DNA from: Pseudescherichia sp031987975
Lineage (GTDB): Bacteria > Pseudomonadota > Gammaproteobacteria > Enterobacterales > Enterobacteriaceae
Direction of reading: 5' to 3'
NCBI RefSeq assembly: GCF_031987975.1
Contig: NZ_DALZYX010000012.1
Span: 1 to 64,000, forward strand
DNA: 64,000 nucleotides
The notes beneath the pieces are model-generated. The model saw only the letters and a list, made by a program, of their open reading frames with translations, was not told the origin of the DNA and ran no database searches. Below, in pieces: positions 52,610 to 62,017 of the stretch (position 1 is its first letter; the number at the start of each line of letters is the position of its first letter). Made by a program: the position numbers and the translations under genes.

Positions 52610-54079
52610 ATGACCTTTCGCCATTGTGTCGCGGTCGATCTCGGCGCATCCAGTGGACGCGTAATGCTGGCGCGTTACGACAGTAAACAGCGCACCCTGG
52701 CGCTGCGTGAAATCCACCGCTTCGTTAACGGTCTACAAAACGTGGACGGCTTTGCCACGTGGGATATCGACAGTCTGGAAGATGAGATTCTGCTTGGGCT
52801 AAACAAGGTCAGCGAGCAGGCTATCCAGATAGACAGCATTGGCATCGATACCTGGGGCGTGGACTATGTGTTAATTGATAAACACGGCCAACGCGTCGGC
52901 CTGCCGGTGTCATATCGCGATGGCCGCACCCACGGTGTGATGGCCAGCGCCCAGGCGCAGCTCGGCAGAGAGGCCATCTACCAACGCAGCGGCATTCAGT
53001 TTTTGCCTTTCAACACCCTCTATCAGCTGCGCGCCTTCGTTGATCAACAGCCAGCGCAGGCGGCGCAGGTGGCGCATGCCCTGCTGATCCCCGACTACTT
53101 TAGCTTCCGCCTGACGGGCAAGATGAACTGGGAGTACACCAACGCCACTACCACCCAACTGGTCAACATTGATAGCGATGACTGGGATGACGTCCTGCTG
53201 GCCTGGACCGGCGCTGACAAAGCCTGGTTTGGCCGACCGACCCATCCGGGCAACGTGATCGGCCACTGGCGAAGCGCGCAGGGAAGTGAGATCCCCGTCG
53301 TGGCCGTTGCCAGCCATGATACCGCCAGCGCGGTGATCGCCTCGCCGCTGAGCGACGCGGACAGCGCCTATCTCTCCTCCGGCACCTGGTCCCTGATGGG
53401 CTTCGAGAGCAAAACTCCCTATACCAACGAGGCGGCGCTGACGGCCAATATCACCAACGAGGGCGGTGCTGAGGGGCGCTACCGGGTGCTGAAAAACATC
53501 ATGGGCCTGTGGCTGCTACAGCGCGTGCTGAAAGAGCAAAACATAACCGATCTGCCCGCCCTGATTGCCGACACCGAGCAGCTTACGCCGTGCCGGATCC
53601 TGATTAACCCCAACGATGAGCGCTTTATCAACCCGGAAAACATGAGCGCCGAGATCCGCGCCGCCTGCCGTGAGTCAGGCCAGCTGGAGCCAGCCAGCCA
53701 GGCTGAACTGGCGCGCTGCATCTTCGACAGCCTTGCCCTGCTCTACGCCGACGTGCTTGGCGAGCTGGCAGCGTTGCGCGGCAGGCCGTTCAGCCAGCTG
53801 CATATCGTTGGCGGCGGCTGCCAAAACCGCCTTCTTAACCAGCTCTGCGCCGACGCCTGCGGTGTCACCGTGGTGGCTGGCCCGATTGAAGCCTCGACGC
53901 TGGGCAATATCGGTATTCAGCTGATGACCCTTGACGAGCTGAACAACGTCGATGCTTTCCGCCAGGTCGTGACGGCCAACTATGACCTGACAACCTTTAT
54001 TCCACAACCTGACAGTGAAATTGCCCGCCACGCTGCGCAGTTTCAAGCCAAACAACAGAGAAAGGAGCTTTGCGCATGA
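52610..54079 (+). CDS. rhaB: L-rhamnulokinase
   Basis: Phosphorylates L-rhamnulose to rhamnulose 1-phosphate. The 489-residue FGGY-like kinase begins CVAVDLGASSGRVMLARY, with the phosphate loop at about 8-16. The second signature LHIVGGGCQNRLLNQL lies at about 399-414. The stop overlaps the rhaA start by 4 bp. Confidence 0.97.
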   Translation: MTFRHCVAVDLGASSGRVMLARYDSKQRTLALREIHRFVNGLQNVDGFATWDIDSLEDEILLGLNKVSEQAIQIDSIGIDTWGVDYVLIDKHGQRVGLPVSYRDGRTHGVMASAQAQLGREAIYQRSGIQFLPFNTLYQLRAFVDQQPAQAAQVAHALLIPDYFSFRLTGKMNWEYTNATTTQLVNIDSDDWDDVLLAWTGADKAWFGRPTHPGNVIGHWRSAQGSEIPVVAVASHDTASAVIASPLSDADSAYLSSGTWSLMGFESKTPYTNEAALTANITNEGGAEGRYRVLKNIMGLWLLQRVLKEQNITDLPALIADTEQLTPCRILINPNDERFINPENMSAEIRAACRESGQLEPASQAELARCIFDSLALLYADVLGELAALRGRPFSQLHIVGGGCQNRLLNQLCADACGVTVVAGPIEASTLGNIGIQLMTLDELNNVDAFRQVVTANYDLTTFIPQPDSEIARHAAQFQAKQQRKELCA

Positions 54080-55335
54080 CCACTCCAATTGAACAAGCCT
54101 GGGAACTGGCTAAGCAGCGGTTTGCCGCGGTAGGCGTTGACGTTGAGGAGGCGCTGCGCCAGCTCGATCGCCTGCCGGTTTCCATGCACTGCTGGCAGGG
54201 CGATGACGTTGCCGGGTTTGAGAACCCACAGGGCGGCCTCACCGGCGGGATCCAGGCCACCGGCAACTACCCGGGCAAAGCGCGCAGCGCACAGGAGCTG
54301 CGGGCCGATCTGGAGCAGGCTCTGAGCCTGATCCCTGGGCCAAAGCGCCTGAACCTGCATGCCATCTACCTGGAGTCGGAGACGGCGGTGGAGCGTAACG
54401 CCATCAAGCCCGAGCACTTTAAAAACTGGGTGGAGTGGGCAAGAGCGCAGAAGCTGGGCCTGGACTTTAACCCCTCCTGCTTCTCGCATCCGCTGAGCGC
54501 CGATGGGTTCACCCTCTCCCACGCCAACGACGAGATCCGCCAGTTCTGGATCGACCACGTTAAAGCCTGCCGTCGCGTCTCGGCGTATTTTGGCGAGCAG
54601 CTGGGCACGCCGTCGGTGATGAACATCTGGGTCCCGGACGGCATGAAGGACGTCACCGTTGACCGCCTCGCGCCGCGCCAGCGCCTGCTCGCCGCGCTGG
54701 ATGAAGCCCTGAGCGAAAAGCTGAGCCATGATCATCACATCGATGCCGTAGAGAGCAAGCTGTTCGGCATCGGTGCGGAGAGCTACACCGTCGGCTCGAA
54801 CGAGTTTTATATGGGCTACGCCACCAGCCGCCAGACCGCCCTCTGCCTGGATGCGGGCCACTTCCATCCGACGGAGGTGATCTCCGACAAGATCTCCGCC
54901 GCCATGCTCTATATCCCGCGCCTGCTACTGCACGTCAGCCGTCCGGTGCGCTGGGACAGCGACCATGTGGTGCTGCTGGATGATGAAACCCAGGCCATCG
55001 CCAGCGAAATCGTCCGCCACAATCTCTTTGACCGGGTACACATTGGACTCGATTTCTTTGATGCGTCGATCAACCGTATCGCCGCGTGGGTGATTGGCAC
55101 CCGCAACATGAAGAAAGCCCTGCTGCGCGCCCTGCTGGAGCCGACGGCTCAACTACGCGCGCTGGAAGCCGAGGGCGACTACACCGCCCGTCTGGCGCTG
55201 CTGGAGGAGCAAAAATCGCTGCCGTGGCAGGCGGTATGGGAGATGTATTGCCAGCGCCACGATACCCCGGCGGGGAGCCAGTGGCTGGACAGCGTGCGTG
55301 CGTATGAGAAAGACGTTCTGGCCAATCGCAAGTAA
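54076..55335 (+). CDS. rhaA: L-rhamnose isomerase
   Basis: Isomerises L-rhamnose to L-rhamnulose. It is a Mn/Zn TIM-barrel enzyme of 419 residues, start MTTPIEQAWELAKQRF. Metal-site motifs DAVESKLFGIGAESYTVGS, LDAGHFHPTE and HIGLDFFDAS are intact. AAAGGAG lies 10 bases before the ATG, inside the end of rhaB. Confidence 0.97.
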   Translation: MTTPIEQAWELAKQRFAAVGVDVEEALRQLDRLPVSMHCWQGDDVAGFENPQGGLTGGIQATGNYPGKARSAQELRADLEQALSLIPGPKRLNLHAIYLESETAVERNAIKPEHFKNWVEWARAQKLGLDFNPSCFSHPLSADGFTLSHANDEIRQFWIDHVKACRRVSAYFGEQLGTPSVMNIWVPDGMKDVTVDRLAPRQRLLAALDEALSEKLSHDHHIDAVESKLFGIGAESYTVGSNEFYMGYATSRQTALCLDAGHFHPTEVISDKISAAMLYIPRLLLHVSRPVRWDSDHVVLLDDETQAIASEIVRHNLFDRVHIGLDFFDASINRIAAWVIGTRNMKKALLRALLEPTAQLRALEAEGDYTARLALLEEQKSLPWQAVWEMYCQRHDTPAGSQWLDSVRAYEKDVLANRK

Positions 55336-55361
55336 AAAACATTTTAAGGAATAGAGAGACT

Positions 55362-56192
55362 ATGCAGACCATCACTAATTCATGGTTCGTCCAGGGGATG
55401 ATCAAAGCCACCTCCGACGCCTGGCTGAAGGGCTGGGACGAGCGCAACGGCGGCAACCTGACCCTACGCCTGGACGATGCGGATATCGCCCCGTTTGAAG
55501 CCGAGTTCCACGCTAGCCCGCGCTATATCGCCCTGAGCCAGCCGATGCCGCTGCTGGCCAATACGCCGTTTATCGTCACCGGATCCGGTAAGTTTTTCCG
55601 TAACGTGCAGCTCGACCCCGTTGCTAACTTAGGCATTGTTAAAGTGGATAGCGATGGTGCGGGCTACCACATTCTCTGGGGGCTGCCACATGAAGCGGTT
55701 CCAACCTCCGAGCTGCCGGCACACTTTCTCTCCCACTGCGAGCGCATCAAGGCCACCGATGGCAAAGACCGGGTGATTATGCACTGCCACGCCACCAACC
55801 TGATTGCCCTCACCTATGTGTTGGAAAACGATACGGATGTGATCACCCGCAAACTGTGGGAAGGCAGTACCGAATGCCTGGTTGTGTTTCCTGACGGCGT
55901 TGGCATTCTGCCATGGATGGTCCCCGGCACCGATGAGATCGGCCAGGCCACCGCAGGGCAGATGTCCCGGCACTCGCTGGTGCTGTGGCCGTTCCACGGC
56001 GTCTTCGGTAGTGGTCCGACGCTGGACGAAGCCTTTGGCCTCATCGACACCGCCGAGAAGTCTGCCGAGGTGCTGGTAAAAGTCTACTCGATGGGCGGCA
56101 TGAAGCAGACCATCACCCAGGAGGAGTTGATTGCCCTCGGGAAACGCTTTGGCGTGACCCCGATGGCCAGCGCACTCGAGCTTTATAAATAA
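55362..56192 (+). CDS. rhaD: rhamnulose-1-phosphate aldolase
   Basis: Zinc class II aldolase that splits rhamnulose 1-phosphate into DHAP and L-lactaldehyde. It has 276 residues. The substrate loop ERNGGNLTLRL (about 27-37) and the catalytic/metal segment VIMHCHATNLIAL (about 136-148) are visible. A third His lies in WPFHGVFGSGPTLDEA (about 210). A stem-loop (CGCCCCG / CGGGGCG, 56201-56224) lies after the stop and may limit read-through into the importer genes. Confidence 0.96.
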   Translation: MQTITNSWFVQGMIKATSDAWLKGWDERNGGNLTLRLDDADIAPFEAEFHASPRYIALSQPMPLLANTPFIVTGSGKFFRNVQLDPVANLGIVKVDSDGAGYHILWGLPHEAVPTSELPAHFLSHCERIKATDGKDRVIMHCHATNLIALTYVLENDTDVITRKLWEGSTECLVVFPDGVGILPWMVPGTDEIGQATAGQMSRHSLVLWPFHGVFGSGPTLDEAFGLIDTAEKSAEVLVKVYSMGGMKQTITQEELIALGKRFGVTPMASALELYK

Positions 56193-56277
56193 GAACATCG
56201 CGCCCCGCTCATGGAGACGGGGCGAAGCCACACCTGCAAGCCCTACAAACTAACTCAATATCAGTGGAGTAAAAGCA

Positions 56278-57264
56278 ATGAAAATAAAGACAAGCTTGAT
56301 CCTCACCGTTGCCGCCCTGGCGTTGTCCGGTTCCGCTTTAGCAGAAGTTAAAATTGCCCTGGTCGCAAAATCCCTCGGCAATGGTTTTTTTGAGGCAGCG
56401 AACGTCGGTGCCCAGGAGGCGGCCAAAGAGTTAGGGGATGTTAAAGTCATTTATACCGGCCCGACCACCACCACGGCAGAGGCGCAGATCGAAGTGCTGA
56501 ACGGGTTGATTGCTCAGGGCGTAGATGCGATCGCCATCTCGGCGAACGATCCGGACGCCGTGGTGCCGGTGCTGAAAAAAGCGATGCAGCGCGGGATCAA
56601 AGTCGTCTCGTGGGACTCCGGCGTGGCAAAAGCGGGCCGCCAGATCCATCTTAACCCGTCCAACAATGCCCTGATTGGTGAAACCAACGTTAAGCTCGCT
56701 GCCGAGGCGCTGAAGGCGTTAAACGTCGAGAAGGGCGACGTGGCGATCCTCAGCGCAACGCCAACCTCGACCAACCAGAACATCTGGATTGAAGAGATGA
56801 AAAAGGTGCTGCCGAAATACCCCTCAGTCAACCTGGTAACGGTGGCCTACGGCGATGACCTCTCCGATAAGAGTTACCGCGAGGCGGTTGGCCTGCTGAA
56901 GACCTACCCGGACCTGAAGGTGATCGTCTCTCCCTCCTCAGTGGGCATCGTGGCCGCCGCTCAGGCGGTGAAGGATCAGGGCAAGATTGGCAAGGTATAT
57001 GTAACCGGGCTGGGTCTGCCGTCTGAGATGGCGGGCGCAGTGAAATCCGGTGCAACCAAAAGCTTTGCAATCTGGAACCCCATCGATCTGGGCTACGCCG
57101 CGACCTATCTGGCTGACGATCTGGTCAAAGGCACGGCCACCAAAACAGAAGCCAATATGGGCAAGCTCGGCAAGGTGAAGCTGGACGCTGACGGCAGCGG
57201 TGCGATGTCTGAACCGTTCGTCTACGATGCCAGCAACATCGATAAGTTTTCCAAGATTTTCTGA
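56278..57264 (+). CDS. rhamnose ABC importer substrate-binding protein
   Basis: A 328-residue periplasmic binding protein of the ribose/autoinducer-2 type (peripla_BP_4 fold), with signal peptide MKIKTSLILTVAALALSG, cleaved near 22. It resembles rhizobial RhaS, the L-rhamnose-binding protein (also named RhaF in some schemes). It is the first importer gene, 85 bp after rhaD, and presumably belongs to the rhamnose regulon. The ligand is inferred from family and context. Confidence 0.88.
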   Translation: MKIKTSLILTVAALALSGSALAEVKIALVAKSLGNGFFEAANVGAQEAAKELGDVKVIYTGPTTTTAEAQIEVLNGLIAQGVDAIAISANDPDAVVPVLKKAMQRGIKVVSWDSGVAKAGRQIHLNPSNNALIGETNVKLAAEALKALNVEKGDVAILSATPTSTNQNIWIEEMKKVLPKYPSVNLVTVAYGDDLSDKSYREAVGLLKTYPDLKVIVSPSSVGIVAAAQAVKDQGKIGKVYVTGLGLPSEMAGAVKSGATKSFAIWNPIDLGYAATYLADDLVKGTATKTEANMGKLGKVKLDADGSGAMSEPFVYDASNIDKFSKIF

Positions 57265-57282
57265 GTCGCTATCCGGCTAAAC

Positions 57283-57313
57283 GGCGGGTGGCGCTGGCGC
57301 TGACCCGCCCTAC
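57283..57313. repeat. REP element inside the importer operon
   Basis: GGCGGGTGGCGCTGGCGCTG plus ACCCGCCCTAC is a REP-like palindrome. It sits in the 66 bp between the binding-protein gene and the ATPase gene, resembling the malE-malF arrangement in E. coli, where REP units stabilise the upstream mRNA. Confidence 0.78.
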
Positions 57314-57330
57314 GATTACGGAGACTTATC

Positions 57331-58833
57331 ATGACACCACTGCTTCAGCTCAAGGGGATCACTAAGGTGTTCCCCGGCGTGCGCGCCCTTGAAAACGTAC
57401 AGCTTGACCTCTGGCCCGGCAAAGTCACCGCGCTGATTGGTGAAAATGGAGCTGGCAAATCCACGCTGGTCAAAGTGATGACCGGCATCTATCAGCCTGA
57501 AGAGGGCGAAATCCTCTATAAAGCGATCCCTATCCAGCTTCCGACGCCGGAATCCGCCCATCGGGTGGGCATCACGGCGATCCACCAGGAGACCGTGCTG
57601 TTTGATGAGCTGTCGGTGACGGAAAACATTTTTGTCGGCCAGTATCTCTATACCGGCTTTTTGAAAAAGCTCGACTGGCCCGCCATGCACCAGAAAGCGC
57701 GGGATATCCTCGCCCGTCTCGAAGTACAGATCGATCCCCACGCGACCCTAAAAACCCTGAGCATCGCCCAGCGTCACATGGTCGCTATCGCCCGCGCGCT
57801 CTCCTTTGATGCGCAGGTGGTGATCCTCGACGAACCCACCGCCGCGCTCTCCCAGCACGAGATTCTGGAGTTCTACCAGATCGTTGAGCGCCTGAAGCAG
57901 GAGGGCAAAGCGATTCTGTTTATCTCCCATAAGTTCGACGAGATTTTTGAGCTGGCGGATCACTACACCATCCTACGCGACGGGGTGTACGTTGGCTCCG
58001 GGGCGATGAGCGAAATCAGCGAAGAGCGGATGGTGGCGATGATGGTAGGCCGCGCCATTACCCAGACCTATCCCAGGATCGCCTGCGATCCTGGCGAAAC
58101 GGTGCTAGAGGTGAAGGATCTTTGCCATCCTACCGAGTTCGCCCACATCAACTTCACCCTGCGCAAGGGGGAAATCCTCGGCTTTTACGGGCTGGTGGGC
58201 GCAGGCCGTACCGAACTGATGCAGGCGCTCTCCGGCGTATCGCGTCCCTCCTCCGGCGAGATCGTGCTTAACGGTAAAGCGGTGCAGTTCCACCAGCCTG
58301 CGGACGCCATCCGGGCCGGTATCGTCTGCGTACCGGAGGAGCGGCAGAAGCAGGGGGCAATCATCGCCCTGCCCATTGCCCAGAACATTAGCCTGCCGCA
58401 GCTCAGCAAGCTTAACCCGAACGGCGTTCTGCATGACGACCGTGAGTGGCGGCTGGCCGACGAGTATGCCAGACGGCTTCAGGTCAAAGCGTTCAGCTGG
58501 AAACAGCCGGTGGAGACGCTCTCCGGCGGCAACCAGCAGAAGGTAGTGATCGGTAAATGGCTTGCCACCCATCCTGACGTCATCATCCTCGATGAGCCGA
58601 CCAAAGGTATCGATATCGGCTCGAAGGCCGCCGTACACCAGTTTATGTCCGAACTGGTGGGCCAGGGGCTGGCGGTGATCATGGTCTCCTCGGAGCTGCC
58701 GGAGGTAATGGGCATGGCCGACCGGATCGTGGTGATGCACGAGGGGCGGATGGTCGCTGAATATGCGGCGGGTGAAGCCACGGCGGAGACTATCGTCAGC
58801 GCCGCCAGCGGTGCGAAACAGGAGGCTGCATAA
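57331..58833 (+). CDS. rhamnose ABC importer ATPase, two nucleotide-binding domains
   Basis: A 500-residue fused ATPase of the RbsA/MglA type. The first domain has Walker A GENGAGKST at 37-45 and Walker B VVILDEPTAALS. The second has the usual altered loop GLVGAGRTE (about 288-296), signature LSGGNQQKVVIGKWL and Walker B VIILDEPTKGIDIGS. It corresponds to rhizobial RhaT (RhaG in other schemes), not to the E. coli symporter RhaT. Its stop codon shares one base with the next start. Confidence 0.9.
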   Translation: MTPLLQLKGITKVFPGVRALENVQLDLWPGKVTALIGENGAGKSTLVKVMTGIYQPEEGEILYKAIPIQLPTPESAHRVGITAIHQETVLFDELSVTENIFVGQYLYTGFLKKLDWPAMHQKARDILARLEVQIDPHATLKTLSIAQRHMVAIARALSFDAQVVILDEPTAALSQHEILEFYQIVERLKQEGKAILFISHKFDEIFELADHYTILRDGVYVGSGAMSEISEERMVAMMVGRAITQTYPRIACDPGETVLEVKDLCHPTEFAHINFTLRKGEILGFYGLVGAGRTELMQALSGVSRPSSGEIVLNGKAVQFHQPADAIRAGIVCVPEERQKQGAIIALPIAQNISLPQLSKLNPNGVLHDDREWRLADEYARRLQVKAFSWKQPVETLSGGNQQKVVIGKWLATHPDVIILDEPTKGIDIGSKAAVHQFMSELVGQGLAVIMVSSELPEVMGMADRIVVMHEGRMVAEYAAGEATAETIVSAASGAKQEAA

Positions 58834-59837
58834 TGTGGCAACAACTGCTTAAAAACCGTGAAGCGCTGCTGGCCGCGGTGATCGTCCTGATGGTACTGGC
58901 TATCGGCAGCCGTGTGCCGTCGTTTATCGCGCCCGGCAACCTGGCGGAAATTTTCAACGATACCGCGATCCTGATTATTCTCGCCCTCGGCCAGATGATG
59001 GTGCTGCTGACCAAGGGCATCGACCTGTCGATGGCCGCCAACCTGGCGCTGACCGGGATGATCGTCGCCCTGCTCAACTTCCATCATCCTGATATTCCGG
59101 TCTGGGCGCTGCTGATCCTGGCGACCGGCCTTGGATTGGTGATGGGCATGATCAACGGCCTGCTGGTGTGGAAGATGGGGATCCCGGCGATTGTGGTCAC
59201 CCTCGGCACCATGAGCATCTATCGCGGGATTATCTTTCTGCTCTCCGATGGAGGCTGGATCAACTCCCACCAGATGAGCGGCGACTTCCTTGCCCTGCCG
59301 CGCACCAGCGTGCTGGGGCTGCCGCTGCTGAGCTGGTGCGCCATCGCCGCGCTGCTGGTAGTGGGCTACTTCCTGCGCTACAGCCGCACCGGCCGGGCGC
59401 TCTATACCGCCGGCGGCAACGCCACGGCAGCCTACTACACCGGCATCAACGCCGGAAAAATGCAGTTCGTCAGCTTCTGCCTCTCGGGGGCGCTGGCCGG
59501 TTTCTGCGGCTACCTGTGGATCTCCCGCTTCGCCGTGGCCTATGTCGACGTCGCCAATGGCTTTGAATTACAGGTGGTGGCCGCCTGCGTGATCGGCGGG
59601 GTCAGCACCATGGGCGGCACGGGCCGCGTGCTCGGCTGTTTGTTTGGCGCGCTGTTCCTCGGCGTGATCAACAACGCGCTGCCGGTGATCGGTATCTCGC
59701 CCTTCTGGCAGATGGCCATCTCCGGCACGGTGATCGTGATAGCGGTGCTGCTTAACGAGCGCGGCAATAAACGTAAAGGTCGGCTGATCCTGCGCGATGC
59801 GGCGCTGGCCCGACAGAAACAGGCGGTGAAACCATGA
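58833..59837 (+). CDS. rhamnose ABC importer permease 1
   Basis: A 334-residue membrane protein of the RbsC family with about nine or ten helices. The family motif LTKGIDLSMAANLALTGMIVAL (shown here only in part: KGIDLSMAANLAL) is at about 52-72, followed by VVTLGTMSIYRGI. It corresponds to rhizobial RhaP. It overlaps the next permease by 4 bp (ATGA), so the two are likely made in equal amounts as a heterodimer. Confidence 0.9.
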   Translation: MWQQLLKNREALLAAVIVLMVLAIGSRVPSFIAPGNLAEIFNDTAILIILALGQMMVLLTKGIDLSMAANLALTGMIVALLNFHHPDIPVWALLILATGLGLVMGMINGLLVWKMGIPAIVVTLGTMSIYRGIIFLLSDGGWINSHQMSGDFLALPRTSVLGLPLLSWCAIAALLVVGYFLRYSRTGRALYTAGGNATAAYYTGINAGKMQFVSFCLSGALAGFCGYLWISRFAVAYVDVANGFELQVVAACVIGGVSTMGGTGRVLGCLFGALFLGVINNALPVIGISPFWQMAISGTVIVIAVLLNERGNKRKGRLILRDAALARQKQAVKP

Positions 59838-60838
59838 GCAAAATGTTAACCACTGACGGCATGGGCAGCACCCCCACAACGCTGCCGCTGCTGAAACGGC
59901 TCCTGTGCTGGGAAGGCTTTTTACTCGCCGTCACGCTGCTGGTGTTTTTAATTAACGCCTTCGCGTCGCCCTACTTTCTTAATATTTGGAACCTCTCCGA
60001 CGCCACCTTTAACTTCACCGAGAAGGCGATCATCGTTCTGCCAATGGCGATGCTGATCATCGCCCGAGAGATTGACCTGTCGGTGGCCTCCACCATTGCC
60101 CTCAGCTCTACCGTGATGGGCTTTTGCGCTCAGGCAGGGGTGGATACGCCGCTGCTGGTGATTGTGGGATTAGGCGTGGGCCTGCTGTGCGGGCTGTTCA
60201 ACGGCCTGCTGGTGACGCGGTTTAATCTCTCCTCCATTGTTATCACCATCGGCACCATGAGCCTCTATCGCGGCATTACCTACATTCTGCTTGGCGATAA
60301 GGCGCTGAACGACTATCCCGAAAGCTTTGCCTGGTTCGGCCAGGGCTACGTCTGGGGGGCGCTGTCATTTGAGTTTGCGCTCTTTATCGTACTGGCGGGC
60401 CTCTTCGCGTTCGTGCTGCACCGCACTAACTTTGGCCGCCGCACCTATGCCATCGGCAATAACCCAACCGGGGCCTGGTACTCCGGCATCAACGTTAAGC
60501 GCCACAACCTGCTGCTCTTTGCCCTGGTAGGGCTGATGGCCGGGCTGGCCTCGGTGCTGCTCACCTCGCGCCTCGGCAGCACCCGCCCCACCATCGCCAC
60601 CGGCTGGGAGCTGGCGGTGATCACCATGGCGGTGCTGGGCGGGGTCAACATTCTTGGCGGCTCCGGCAGCATGGTGGGCGTGATTATCGCCGCCTTCCTG
60701 ATGGGACTGGTGACCTTTGGCCTGAGCCTTCTCAACGTGCCGGGCATCGTGATGTCGATCATTATCGGCGCGATGCTGATTGTGGTCATCTCCCTGCCGA
60801 TCATCACCCGCCGGATTTTGCAGCGAAGACGAATTTAA
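59834..60838 (+). CDS. rhamnose ABC importer permease 2
   Basis: A second 334-residue RbsC-type permease, corresponding to rhizobial RhaQ. The motif IAREIDLSVASTIALSS (about 75-91) replaces the usual glycine with glutamate in the TRGIDLS box of the family. VITIGTMSLYRGITYIL follows at about 136-152. The gene ends 30 bp before the dehydrogenase gene. Confidence 0.9.
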   Translation: MSKMLTTDGMGSTPTTLPLLKRLLCWEGFLLAVTLLVFLINAFASPYFLNIWNLSDATFNFTEKAIIVLPMAMLIIAREIDLSVASTIALSSTVMGFCAQAGVDTPLLVIVGLGVGLLCGLFNGLLVTRFNLSSIVITIGTMSLYRGITYILLGDKALNDYPESFAWFGQGYVWGALSFEFALFIVLAGLFAFVLHRTNFGRRTYAIGNNPTGAWYSGINVKRHNLLLFALVGLMAGLASVLLTSRLGSTRPTIATGWELAVITMAVLGGVNILGGSGSMVGVIIAAFLMGLVTFGLSLLNVPGIVMSIIIGAMLIVVISLPIITRRILQRRRI

Positions 60839-60868
60839 CAAAATCACAGTACTTAACGGAGATCTATC

Positions 60869-62017
60869 ATGAGCTTTATGTTGGCACTGCCTAAAATCAG
60901 CCTGCATGGCGCAGGCGCAATTGGCGATATGGTTAATCTGGTAGCAAACAAGCAGTGGGGCAAGGCGCTGATTGTCACCGACGGCCAGCTGGTTAAGCTG
61001 GGCCTGCTCGACAGCCTGTTTGCCGCCCTGGATGCGCACCAGATGCCATACCATCTGTTTGATAGCGTCTTCCCCAATCCCACCGAGGCGCTGGTGCAGG
61101 AGGGCTACGCGGCCTATCGCGCAGCGCAGTGTGACTACATCATCGCCTTCGGCGGCGGCAGTCCGATCGATACCGCGAAAGCAGTAAAAATCCTTACTGC
61201 CAACCCCGGTCCCTCAACCGCCTACTCCGGCGTCGGTAAAGTGGTTAACGCTGGCGTGCCGCTGGTAGCCATTAATACCACCGCCGGTACGGCGGCAGAG
61301 ATGACCAGCAACGCGGTAATCATCGACTCGGCGCGCCAGGTGAAAGAGGTGATTATCGACGCAAACATTATTCCGGATATTGCCGTGGACGATGCCAGCG
61401 TGATGCTGGCGATCCCGGCATCGGTTACCGCCGCCACCGGCATGGATGCCCTGACCCATGCGATAGAGGCGTTTGTCTCCGTCGGTGCGCATCCGTTAAC
61501 GGACGCCAACGCGCTGGAGGCGATTCGCCTGATCAACCTCTGGCTGCCGAAGGCGGTCGATGACGGAAAAAATATCGAAGCCCGCGAGCAGATGGCCTTC
61601 GGTCAGTATCTGGCGGGGATGGCGTTTAACAGCGCCGGGCTGGGCCTGGTACACGCCCTGGCGCATCAGCCGGGAGCGACGCATAACCTGCCTCATGGCG
61701 TCTGCAACGCGATCCTGCTGCCGATTATCGAAAACTTTAACCGCCCACATGCGGTGGCGCGCTTTGCCCGCGTCGCCCAGGCGATGGGGGTCGATACACG
61801 CGGCATGAGCGACGAGGCGGCAAGCATGACGGCCATCCAGGCGATTCGTGACCTCAGCGCCCGCGTCGGGATCCCGTCCGGCTTCAGCCAGCTCGGCGTG
61901 ACCAAAGAGGACATCGAAGGCTGGCTGGATAAGGCTCTGGCCGATCCGTGTGCCCCCTGCAATCCGCGTACCGCCAGCCGCGACGAGGTGCGTGAACTCT
62001 ATCTGGAGGCGCTATGA
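60869..62017 (+). CDS. fucO: lactaldehyde reductase (iron-dependent alcohol dehydrogenase)
   Basis: Group III alcohol dehydrogenase of 382 residues that reduces L-lactaldehyde to 1,2-propanediol with NADH. The NAD motif FGGGSPIDTAKA lies at about 95-106. Iron-site motifs GMDALTHAIEAFVS (Asp and His, about 192-205) and HQPGATHNLPHGVCN (about 261-275) are intact. In E. coli the fucO gene lies in the fucose regulon; here the reductase sits in the rhamnose operon, consistent with disposal of lactaldehyde made by RhaD. Confidence 0.92.
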   Translation: MSFMLALPKISLHGAGAIGDMVNLVANKQWGKALIVTDGQLVKLGLLDSLFAALDAHQMPYHLFDSVFPNPTEALVQEGYAAYRAAQCDYIIAFGGGSPIDTAKAVKILTANPGPSTAYSGVGKVVNAGVPLVAINTTAGTAAEMTSNAVIIDSARQVKEVIIDANIIPDIAVDDASVMLAIPASVTAATGMDALTHAIEAFVSVGAHPLTDANALEAIRLINLWLPKAVDDGKNIEAREQMAFGQYLAGMAFNSAGLGLVHALAHQPGATHNLPHGVCNAILLPIIENFNRPHAVARFARVAQAMGVDTRGMSDEAASMTAIQAIRDLSARVGIPSGFSQLGVTKEDIEGWLDKALADPCAPCNPRTASRDEVRELYLEAL

